DNA of 64,000 nucleotides from Lachnospiraceae bacterium (GTDB taxonomy: Bacteria > Bacillota > Clostridia > Lachnospirales > Lachnospiraceae): positions 124,001 to 188,000 of the forward strand of contig SVFN01000001.1 in NCBI GenBank assembly GCA_015056815.1. Reading direction: 5' to 3'. A model generated the notes under the pieces. That model saw nothing but the letters and a program-made list of their open reading frames with translations. It was not told the DNA's origin and did not search any database. The translations under genes and the position numbers were made by a program. Positions within the stretch are counted from its first letter, which is position 1; each line of letters starts with the position of its first letter. Shown here piece after piece: positions 54,026 to 61,502 of the stretch.

Positions 54026-54178
54026 ATGGATGTCAAAGAGCGTTTATGTAGTTGGGGAGAGAGCGTGATTATTAAAGAGCGTTTATGGAGTCTGGTAGAG
54101 AGCGTGATTGTCAAAGAGTGTTTATGGAGTCTGACGAGTGGATGGATGTCAAATAGTGTTGCACAGTCGGGTGCGTGA
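54026..54178 (+). CDS. Possible 50-residue peptide coded by a 39-bp tandem repeat
   Basis: ATG 54026 follows AGGGAGAAAC and opens a 50-codon frame containing three copies of a 13-residue unit like VKERLWSLVESVI. The frame keeps step with the 39-base repeat. No homology recognised. It may equally be a noncoding repeat: the reverse strand is also open over this stretch. Listed because the start has a usable ribosome binding site and it lies in a 318-base gap without other genes. Confidence 0.3.
   Translation: MDVKERLCSWGESVIIKERLWSLVESVIVKECLWSLTSGWMSNSVAQSGA
54027..54162 (+). repeat. Imperfect 39-bp tandem repeat, three units plus a partial
   Basis: Core AAAGAG(C/T)GTTTATG(G/T)AGT followed by AGAGCGTGATT. 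Units begin near 54027, 54065 and 54104, and the partial fourth unit is GATGTCAAATAGTGTT. Units differ at about a quarter of positions. It fills most of the gap between the MBOAT and SGNH genes. Confidence 0.8.
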
Positions 54179-54208
54179 CAAATCAGGCAGTGTGTCAGGA
54201 GTTTCGCT

Positions 54209-54295
54209 ATGGGATTAGGAAAGAAATGCTGTAAGAAGAAACCGTATTGGAAAGTGATGGGAATAGTATGGAGAGTGGAAGAACAAAAAAAGTAA
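54209..54295 (+). CDS. Possible 28-residue leader peptide overlapping the SGNH gene start
   Basis: ATG 54209 has AGGAG seven bases upstream, the best ribosome binding site in this gap. The peptide MGLGKKCCKKKPYWK... is basic with a CysCys pair and ends at 54295, past the likely SGNH start (54268) in another frame. The SGNH gene itself has a weak site, so coupled translation is plausible. No family recognised. Confidence 0.35.
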   Translation: MGLGKKCCKKKPYWKVMGIVWRVEEQKK

Positions 54296-55710
54296 GGGCA
54301 TGTTTGAAAGCGGTCGCTTTCTGCGCCCTGTTTGGCGTTTTGCTTGTCACGGTGACGGAAATTTTAAAAGACAAGAGAATCGAGGGCGAGTACAATCCCA
54401 CGACGAAAGTGCGGGGATTTTATAAGGAGCCAAAGGATACGATTGATTTCATTTTTCTGGGCTCCAGCCAGGTGTATGCAGATATCGCTCCTGCGGTGCT
54501 TTACAGGGATTATGGTATGACTTCCTATGATTTTTGTGCGAACGAGCAGCCTTTGTGGATTACCTATTTTTATCTGAAGGAAGCCCTGAAAAGACAGAAA
54601 CCCAAGGCGGTGATTCTGGACGTCTTTACGGTTTACGGTGCGGACTATGAAGAAGAAGGGGTCAACCATATCAATCTTGACGACCTTCCTATGAACCTCA
54701 ATAAGATTCTGGCAATCCGAAACGGCGTCCCGAAGGAGCTACGCTACTCCTATTATTTTGAGATAGCCAAGTACCACAGCACCTGGGAAGGAATGAACCA
54801 GGCAAAGTTTGAGGCGACCTTTAAGCGGGGAAAGGATCCCATGAAAGGCTATTCCCCGTTTTTGACCGACCAGACCTATGAGGAGAGCGCGAAGGAAGAG
54901 GTCGTCGGGCAGAAGGAGTGCGAGGAGATTCCGGCAAGGGCGCAGGAATGGCTGATAAAGATTATCCAGCTTGCCAGGGAAAAAAATGTGGAACTGTTGC
55001 TCTTAAAGACGCCAAACGGAAATGCGGACAGACAGAAACTATACAACAGCGTGGACATACTTGCAAAAGAACAGGGCATTCCTTTTTTGAATCTGAACAC
55101 CATACTGGATGGTGAGGCACATATCAATGTCTTGCAGGCGGAGAAAGTGACACAGGCTGTGGGGCAATACCTGAATGATAATTATACATTTACGGATAAG
55201 CGGGGAGACGCAGAGTATGGCGACTGGGAAGAAAGTGTAGAACTGTTCGAACGTTATAAGCTTGCCTGTGCGATGCTCTATGAAAAGGAGCCACAGGAGT
55301 ATCTTGATTTTCTGGCGAAGCAAAGCGGATATGATTATATGCTAAGCATAAACGGAGAGGATAGCGGAAAAGAAACCGTGACAGATTCGGATAAAAATGT
55401 TCTGGAAAGCCTGAAAAAGATCGGTTTTGATCTGCAGGCAGTTAAAGAAGAGGGAATGATCGCTTTAGCCGAGAGCGGCGGCGTGACGGAACAAAAACAG
55501 GGGACGGAGGCACCTGCCATATCCAAAGAACTGGATGGCAGGCTGTTTCAGTTAAAGCTTGAGAAGGACGATGATACGAAAAAAGCGCGCCTGCGCATCG
55601 ATGGGATCCAGTATAATATTGCAACATCCGGGATCCAGCTGGTGGTCTATGACACCATACTGCATAAGGCAGTGGATGCAGTGGTGCTTGGGGAGAAAGT
55701 GGAGAGATAA
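54268..55710 (+). CDS. SGNH-hydrolase-like acetyltransferase partner (DltD/AlgJ-like)
   Basis: A protein of about 480 residues with an N-terminal membrane helix (about 10-30, AVAFCALFGVLLVTVTEIL) and an extracytoplasmic domain. FIFLGSSQVYADI provides the catalytic Ser of the SGNH fold, followed by DFCANEQPLWITYFYLKEAL. The region LLKTPNGNADRQKLYNSVDILAKEQGIPFLNLN corresponds to the later part of the fold. The last 120 residues form an extra domain. With the MBOAT protein upstream it should transfer acyl groups to an extracytoplasmic glycan. Start ATG 54268 is uncertain; an in-frame TTG lies at 54247. Confidence 0.8.
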   Translation: MESGRTKKVRACLKAVAFCALFGVLLVTVTEILKDKRIEGEYNPTTKVRGFYKEPKDTIDFIFLGSSQVYADIAPAVLYRDYGMTSYDFCANEQPLWITYFYLKEALKRQKPKAVILDVFTVYGADYEEEGVNHINLDDLPMNLNKILAIRNGVPKELRYSYYFEIAKYHSTWEGMNQAKFEATFKRGKDPMKGYSPFLTDQTYEESAKEEVVGQKECEEIPARAQEWLIKIIQLAREKNVELLLLKTPNGNADRQKLYNSVDILAKEQGIPFLNLNTILDGEAHINVLQAEKVTQAVGQYLNDNYTFTDKRGDAEYGDWEESVELFERYKLACAMLYEKEPQEYLDFLAKQSGYDYMLSINGEDSGKETVTDSDKNVLESLKKIGFDLQAVKEEGMIALAESGGVTEQKQGTEAPAISKELDGRLFQLKLEKDDDTKKARLRIDGIQYNIATSGIQLVVYDTILHKAVDAVVLGEKVER

Positions 55711-55748
55711 AAAAGAAAGAAGTAAGAAAGCCGGTTTACAGTTACAAA

Positions 55749-55771
55749 GGTGTAATCTGAACACCGTTTTT
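55749..55771. terminator. Weak bidirectional terminator between the SGNH gene and the kinase gene
   Basis: GGTGT (55749-55753) pairs with ACACC (55761-55765), followed by GTTTTTT on the plus strand and TTTGT on the minus strand. Only five pairs, but well placed between convergent genes. Confidence 0.4.
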
Positions 55772-55811
55772 TAAGTATGACGGACACGATCTGTTTCCCC
55801 TATGACCTCTT

Positions 55812-57242
55812 TTATGTGTAAACATAAGGACTCATTCTCAGTTCAAACAATGCACCACAGGGTTTCTTATTTTGGACGGATATCCTGCTGTTCATTTTTT
55901 TGGCTGCAGACTGGGCAATGGAAAGACCGATTCCATAGCGACCATTCTGGCCTATATAGCAACGCTCAAATACATGAGGGATATCTTCCGGAGCGATCCC
56001 GCAGCCGTCGTCTGCAACTGAAATAATGACGGAATCCTGCGCTTTTTTTACGCAGATGAGTATTTCTGTGCTTGCGTATCGGGCAGCATTGGAAAGAAGA
56101 TTTTCTAACACCTTCTCCAGCATTTCTTCACTTCCCTGTACAATAATATCCGATGAAAAAGGTGGTATCCGGACAGATATATTGTTTTTCATTGTAATAC
56201 CGCGGATTCTGTCAATACAGCAATCCAGAACATCGGCCACACATACCGGATCTGTTACCTGCTGACTGATATTGCTTTCGATACGGGAGAGCGTAAGCAG
56301 TTGATTAACCAGATTGGTAAGCCGCTGACTTTCTTTCAGGATGATATGAGCGGCCTCCTGATCCGAAGGGAATACCTTTTGTTCGATTCCCTGGGCATAG
56401 CCGCTGATCGACATTAGGGGGTTTCTGAGTTCGTGAGAGATATCCTGAAAAAAGCGTTTTTGATTTTCGTCGGTGTGCTGAAGCCGGTTTAACATCATGT
56501 TCATGGAATTTCTTAATTCGTCCAGTTCATCTAAGGAAAATTCCGATTCGATCTGTGAAAAATCTCCTTCTCCGATCCGTTTGGCTTCGTTGCAGAGCTG
56601 ATTTACCGGATTGGTAATGGATTTCATGGATAACCATGTCAGGAGAAATACGATACTCATCAAAATAACGGAGATGATAAGAAACAGAGTATTTGCCTGA
56701 CTGATCCATGCACCGATATCGGAGATCGGACAATATGCTATGATATAGCGCAGGTTGTTTGTCTGCAAGGAAACCTTGTAAACATTGACAAAATAATCCT
56801 TTTCATCTGTGGCACGAAGGGCAGAAGTTCCATTTAGAATATCTGTTTCATTTTTGGAAAGTGATTGTAAAACGCTGTCCAGTAAAGGTGCAATCTCTTC
56901 CTGAATTTCTTCATCTCTTGGATAGATTATCTGTAGATCCTGACCGGCTAAAATGGCTACCTTTGCATAACCGCCTGTCTGGGATATTAAATGGGTGATC
57001 CTTTTTTGAAATGTTTTTATGGGATCACGTTCTTCTGTGCTTTTTTTATTTTGTATTGCACTAAAACTTTCTTCTATAAGAGGGACCAGTTTTTCCTGCA
57101 TTGATTTTAAATCATGTTTCGCAGTCTGATAGGCTGCATATTTTGCTGCAGTAAAAAAAATCAGGCAGGAGAGTATCGGAAGTAAAAGAAGTATGATCCA
57201 GATCGGTAAAAATATTTTGTGAAAAATGGTAGTTTTTTTCAA
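55812..57242 (-). CDS. Sensor histidine kinase
   Basis: A 476-residue membrane kinase. Helix 1 at about 11-33, an extracytoplasmic sensor of about 150 residues, helix 2 at about 184-206, HAMP domain (about 207-260), HisKA with FQDISHELRNPLMSIS (His270), and HATPase_c with the N box (LENLLSNAARYA), DDGCGIAPEDIPHVFERCY and YGIGLSIAQSAA. It overlaps the preceding regulator gene by four bases, so the two are translated together. Stimulus unknown. Confidence 0.94.
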   Translation of the reverse strand: MKKTTIFHKIFLPIWIILLLLPILSCLIFFTAAKYAAYQTAKHDLKSMQEKLVPLIEESFSAIQNKKSTEERDPIKTFQKRITHLISQTGGYAKVAILAGQDLQIIYPRDEEIQEEIAPLLDSVLQSLSKNETDILNGTSALRATDEKDYFVNVYKVSLQTNNLRYIIAYCPISDIGAWISQANTLFLIISVILMSIVFLLTWLSMKSITNPVNQLCNEAKRIGEGDFSQIESEFSLDELDELRNSMNMMLNRLQHTDENQKRFFQDISHELRNPLMSISGYAQGIEQKVFPSDQEAAHIILKESQRLTNLVNQLLTLSRIESNISQQVTDPVCVADVLDCCIDRIRGITMKNNISVRIPPFSSDIIVQGSEEMLEKVLENLLSNAARYASTEILICVKKAQDSVIISVADDGCGIAPEDIPHVFERCYIGQNGRYGIGLSIAQSAAKKMNSRISVQNKKPCGALFELRMSPYVYT

Positions 57243-57943
57243 TGTTCTATGTCTCCTTCCACTAAACGAAAGCCATACCCCCAGACCGTTTCTATAAAGA
57301 GAGAACTATTAAAATTTCTGAGTTTTTTTCTGAGGCGCTTTACCAGATCGTCAGCAACTCTGGTATCTATATCTGTATGGATCTGCCATAGTTCCCGCAG
57401 AAGTTCATCACGGCTTACAGCACGTCCGCTGTTTTGGATCATATAGGATAGGAAATCAAACTCTGTAGGAGTCAGTGTAAGAGGCGATCCATTCAGAGTT
57501 GCACTTCTCATTTGGGGATTGAGTGCAAGACCGCCAAAGGAGAGCAGTTCTTTACTCTGATTGGCGGCAATTTCTATTCTGGATCGTCTTAAAAGAGCTT
57601 TCACTCTTGCAATCAATTCTTCCGGTAAAAACGGCTTGATCAGATAATCATCACTCCCGCATGTAAAGCCCTGTACACGATCGTAAGGACCGTCCTTGGC
57701 AGAGACGATAATGATCGGAAGCGAAGGAGCGGTTTTACGAAGTCTTGCGCAGATATCCAAACCATTTGTACCCGGCATAATAATATCTAAGATAACCAGA
57801 TCAGGGAGAGATGTATCGCAACATGCGATCAGTTGATCGCCATTTTCAAAGGTGATGGCTTCAAATCCCTCATGAATCAAAAAGGTTGCGATCATATCGC
57901 GGATATTTTGTTCATCATCTGTCACATAGATTTTTAACGCCAT
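57239..57943 (-). CDS. OmpR-family response regulator
   Basis: A 234-residue regulator. The receiver domain has VTDDEQN at the N-terminus, the phosphorylated Asp53 in LVILDIIMPGTNG and Lys in YLIKPFLPEEL; the winged-helix domain (about 135-230) includes LTPTEFDFLSYMIQNSGRAVSRDELL and the VWGYGFRL end. Start 57943 follows GAGGGA on the minus strand; the frame from 57970 is rejected. Partner of the kinase downstream. Confidence 0.94.
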   Translation of the reverse strand: MALKIYVTDDEQNIRDMIATFLIHEGFEAITFENGDQLIACCDTSLPDLVILDIIMPGTNGLDICARLRKTAPSLPIIIVSAKDGPYDRVQGFTCGSDDYLIKPFLPEELIARVKALLRRSRIEIAANQSKELLSFGGLALNPQMRSATLNGSPLTLTPTEFDFLSYMIQNSGRAVSRDELLRELWQIHTDIDTRVADDLVKRLRKKLRNFNSSLFIETVWGYGFRLVEGDIEH

Positions 57944-57985
57944 TATGAGTTCCCTCTCCGATAAAGTCACTTAGATCTGAGTATT

Positions 57986-58014
57986 ATTATAGATGAAAAT
58001 CAAATTCATGTAAA
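57986..58014 (-). promoter_or_regulatory. Promoter of the second two-component operon, with palindrome over the -35
   Basis: Minus strand TTTACA (58014-58009), 17-base spacer, TATAAT (57991-57986). The -35 is one arm of the palindrome TGTAAATGTTTACA (58009-58022), which could be an operator, possibly for autoregulation. Confidence 0.65.
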
Positions 58015-58167
58015 TGTTTACACAGGGATTGCCACAGTTCTGCCCCTTGCATTTGGGATTGTCAGGAAGGGATAATAAATCTTGGATTGCAAAACACTGA
58101 AATGGTAATCTGATCAGAGTTTAAAACAGTCGGTGAATAGAACAAAGAGAAGGAGACAGCGGGGAAA

Positions 58168-59907
58168 ATGAGGCAAAAAATATGTGAGCTTGTGAAAAAA
58201 GAATATATATCGGTGATCGTTGCAGTTCTCCTTTTGATTCTGTTAAAGATGTATCTGGTTTTTTCTGTTTCAGGCGGACCGATTTCCTTTGGAGATGAAT
58301 TGTTCTACCGTAAATACAGCCTGCAATGGTTTACCATTGGCAGACAGAAGGCTGTCCATTATCCCCCGGTCTATCCGTTGCTTTTAGCACCGTCATTTCT
58401 TTTTGGAAAGAATTGGTATATAGCAATGAAGATACTGAATATCATTTATTCGTCGTTTGTACCGGCTCTTGTTTATTTGATTGTCCGTATCTATCTGGAT
58501 CGTGTCAAAAGTATTTATTGTATGCTGATCGGCTGTGTGATTCCCTTTCATTTTATCATGCCAACTATGATTTTGAGCGAAAATGTTTATTTTCCTCTTT
58601 TTTTATTGGAAATTTATCTGGTATTGCGGGAATATAAGAAATGGTATACAGGCGATTTCCTGATAGCTTTTTTTTTGGTAATTCTGTGTCTGTGCCGATA
58701 TATCAGTATTGTGACAATTCCGGTTTTTTCCATCGTGTGGTTTATGAAGGAACGAAACGGTGGCTTTAGAATAAAAGAACTGATTGCAAGAGGCTTTATG
58801 ATTCTGTCGCTTATGACTTTGTTTTACGCACCATGGATCTTGATGAATAATCAGGAGGTGCCTGTTCGTGAAATATTTGGCTTGGGAATAGCAGACACTC
58901 CGGCACCGGAACAGCTTTCAATAGAAAGGCTTCTTTTATCGGCTGTTTCATATTTGTGTTATTATGTGCTTTTAGCACTTCCGGTATTGCCTACCCTGTT
59001 TCAAAGCATAGGGGAGATTTCTTTTCGTAATATTACGGAACGCTATAATCAGTTATGGTTTATGATTGCAGGTCTTTCGGGAAGCTTTTTGGCAGCTGTG
59101 ACGAGACATTCCTGGAGAGTGAGCTATAACTGGCCGAAGTTTACGAGAATAATGGGGCGATATCTCCTCTATTTTCCGTTGTTGTTTATATTGCTTACCT
59201 TTGTTGTGTGGAGTAGGGAAAAGAAAGTTTCACTGAAAAGAGAAATCATAATCATAATGTTTAGCATCCCTCTCATTATTCTTTGCTATTATGCGGAAAT
59301 CGGAAGGTCATGGCTGCATTCGGGATCGAATGAGATATTTCTGAATTTTAAGGGTGCTATGGAGGGTTATAAATTTGTTTTGTTGGAACATAAGTTTCTG
59401 GCAGGGGGAATACTGATTTTACTTGTCATGCATCTTTTCAGACATACTAAATGGAAACAGTATTGTTTCCTTGTGTTGTTTGTGTGTATGTTGCTCTATG
59501 AAAGTGCCGGCATGGAAAGATATATAGAGACCATGAACGAGTATCGTGAAAAAAAAGATTCTGAGGCAATGGAGGAGATGAATACATTACTGGCATCGGA
59601 GTTTCCGCCAATGGGTGAGCAACAGGGGGTAACAGAAAGCAGCAGGCTCATACCGCTTTATTTTGAACTGCCCGCAGAAGAAGTAAATTTAAGCTGGGAA
59701 TCGAATTACCTTAACTTTTATGGAAATAATCGTTATATCAGAATCGTGAAAAATTTTGATGAGATTGAGGCGGGAGAGTACTTCTATGTTATCACAAGAA
59801 AAACGGATCATTATGCGGCAGAGACCGTCGTAAAAACGTTAGGAAGTTTTAAACGCACAGATGGAAGGGCTGTTCTGCTTTTAGTAAAGAAGAAGGATAG
59901 TAATTAA
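58168..59907 (+). CDS. GT-C type membrane glycosyltransferase (ArnT/PMT-like, GT39-like)
   Basis: A 579-residue polytopic membrane protein with about 11 helices and a C-terminal extracytoplasmic domain. The first loop has GDELFYRKYSLQWF and HYPPVYPLLLAPSFLFG, corresponding to the acidic catalytic loop and Y/H-P-P-x-Y-P motif of lipid-phosphate-sugar-dependent (GT-C) glycosyltransferases. The substrate is unknown; surface glycan or lipid decoration is likely. AGGAGA and GGGG lie before the ATG. It stands alone between the two-component operon (divergent) and a terminator. Confidence 0.8.
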   Translation: MRQKICELVKKEYISVIVAVLLLILLKMYLVFSVSGGPISFGDELFYRKYSLQWFTIGRQKAVHYPPVYPLLLAPSFLFGKNWYIAMKILNIIYSSFVPALVYLIVRIYLDRVKSIYCMLIGCVIPFHFIMPTMILSENVYFPLFLLEIYLVLREYKKWYTGDFLIAFFLVILCLCRYISIVTIPVFSIVWFMKERNGGFRIKELIARGFMILSLMTLFYAPWILMNNQEVPVREIFGLGIADTPAPEQLSIERLLLSAVSYLCYYVLLALPVLPTLFQSIGEISFRNITERYNQLWFMIAGLSGSFLAAVTRHSWRVSYNWPKFTRIMGRYLLYFPLLFILLTFVVWSREKKVSLKREIIIIMFSIPLIILCYYAEIGRSWLHSGSNEIFLNFKGAMEGYKFVLLEHKFLAGGILILLVMHLFRHTKWKQYCFLVLFVCMLLYESAGMERYIETMNEYREKKDSEAMEEMNTLLASEFPPMGEQQGVTESSRLIPLYFELPAEEVNLSWESNYLNFYGNNRYIRIVKNFDEIEAGEYFYVITRKTDHYAAETVVKTLGSFKRTDGRAVLLLVKKKDSN

Positions 59908-59934
59908 TTGTGTAATATATGTCGGATACAGTAA

Positions 59935-59977
59935 GGCGGGAATATTGGGGAGATAATAGCGATATTTGCCGTTTTTA
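59935..59977 (+). terminator. Candidate terminator of the glycosyltransferase gene
   Basis: A bulged stem (GGC plus GAATAT, 59935-59945, with ATATTT plus GCC, 59962-59970) followed by GTTTTTAT. The rest of the 348-base gap to 60255 has TTGACA at 60056-60061 and a TATATATTATAA run at 60082-60093, but the spacing (20-22 bases) is too long for a confident promoter. Confidence 0.45.
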
Positions 59978-60255
59978 TATCTTTGTGCAGTTTCTGGAGA
60001 GTAAACGGTTTTACTTGTTTTGAAAAAGGCAGAAAAGAAAACAGAGGATCTTGTATTGACAAAGGGCGGAAAAGATTCCAGTATATATTATAAGAATAAT
60101 CAAATCAGATAGAGTATGGATCTGAAAACTGTATTTGAAAAATAGTGCCTAAGAACGATGAACGGCGGCAGAACGAATGGGACCAAGGAGAGAATGTTCT
60201 CAGACTGCCAACAGCATTTATTCGGATACGGGACATAAGCGAGGAGATTACAGAT

Positions 60256-61500
60256 ATGGAGAATAAGTACAGGATCGATACAGAGGAGAATCGGGAATTT
60301 TTACGTTCAAATGCAAAGGCTCTGCTTAAGTTTGGAAGACAGTTTCCATCAGAGAGCGGCGCAAGCTATTATCTTGGAGATGATGGGACTCCGATGAAGG
60401 AACGGGACAGAGAAACATGGATTACCTGCCGGATGGCACATGTGTACAGTATGGGTGCCATGCTTGGAGATGAGGGCAGCGCAGCACTTTCTGCCAAAGC
60501 AATCAACGGTCTTTTGGGAGAACTGAAAGACGAAAAAAACGGAGGCTGGTTTGCAGGGATTACAAAGGATGGTGAAGTGGTCAGCGGGAAACAGTGTTAT
60601 GCGCATGCGTTTGTGATCCTTGCGGGGAGCAGTGCTCTTTTAACAGGCATAGAGGGCGCAGAAAAGTTATTGCAGGAAGCACTTGAACTCTATGATAAAC
60701 GGTTCTGGAATGAAGAGGAAGGGCTTTGCTGTGATACATGGAATACAGAATTTACCGTGCCGGATGACTATCGGGGATTGAATGCGAATATGCATACAGT
60801 GGAGGCATTTCTCGCTGTGGCAGATGCTGCCGGAAGGGAAGAGTATCGCATTCGGTCAGGACGAATCATCGATCGGGTACTTGGCTGGGCGAAAGAAATG
60901 AACTATAGAATACCGGAGCACTTTAGTAAAGACTGGACGCCGCAGCCGGATAAATATAAGGAAAAACCGAATGATCCGTTTAAACCCTATGGTGCAACCC
61001 CGGGACACGGGATCGAGTGGGCGAGGCTGATCACTCAGTGGGCGGTTTCAGAGAAGAAGCTGTCTGAGAAGGAGAGAGAGGATTACATTCAAAAAGCTGT
61101 ATTGCTTTACGAAAGAGCGATAAAGGATGCATGGAATGTGGACGGTGCAAAGGGAATGGTCTACACTACGGACTGGGATGGAAAACCGGTAGTACATGAT
61201 CGGATGCACTGGACGCTTGCAGAGGCGATCAATACCTCAGCAGTGCTCTACCGAGTGACTGGTAAAGAAAACTATGCCGAGGATTATGCTGCGTTTTTGA
61301 ACTATCTGGATGAGGTAGTGCTGGATCATTCCTGTGGTTCGTGGTTTCACCAGTTAGATCGGAACAATCAGTTAAAGGGTACGGTATGGCCGGGCAAGTC
61401 CGATCTTTATCATGCATTTCAGTCTATGCTGATCCCGTACAGCGATACGACTCTGTCTATCGCAACGGCAGTTTGTAAAGGAAAAAGCCTGTCGTTATGA
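60256..61500 (+). CDS. AGE-family sugar isomerase/epimerase (YihS-like)
   Basis: A 414-residue member of the N-acylglucosamine 2-epimerase superfamily with the (alpha/alpha)6 barrel pattern. Conserved segments: TCRMAHVYSMGAMLG, SGKQCYAHAFVILAGSS, NANMHTVEAFLAVADA, TPGHGIEWARLITQW (catalytic His region) and DRMHWTLAEAINTSAVLY. These resemble aldose-ketose isomerases acting on mannose or sulfoquinovose more than ManNAc epimerase, but the substrate cannot be set from sequence alone and no other sulfosugar genes are near. ATG 60256 follows GAGGAG; the longer frame from 60145 is rejected. Confidence 0.85.
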   Translation: MENKYRIDTEENREFLRSNAKALLKFGRQFPSESGASYYLGDDGTPMKERDRETWITCRMAHVYSMGAMLGDEGSAALSAKAINGLLGELKDEKNGGWFAGITKDGEVVSGKQCYAHAFVILAGSSALLTGIEGAEKLLQEALELYDKRFWNEEEGLCCDTWNTEFTVPDDYRGLNANMHTVEAFLAVADAAGREEYRIRSGRIIDRVLGWAKEMNYRIPEHFSKDWTPQPDKYKEKPNDPFKPYGATPGHGIEWARLITQWAVSEKKLSEKEREDYIQKAVLLYERAIKDAWNVDGAKGMVYTTDWDGKPVVHDRMHWTLAEAINTSAVLYRVTGKENYAEDYAAFLNYLDEVVLDHSCGSWFHQLDRNNQLKGTVWPGKSDLYHAFQSMLIPYSDTTLSIATAVCKGKSLSL

Positions 61501-61502
61501 AA

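Noticed and set aside
60056-60093. Promoter before the AGE gene (TTGACA with TATATATTATAA)
   Set aside because: Spacing between the two elements is 20-22 bases, longer than sigma-A accepts, so it is not listed as a promoter.
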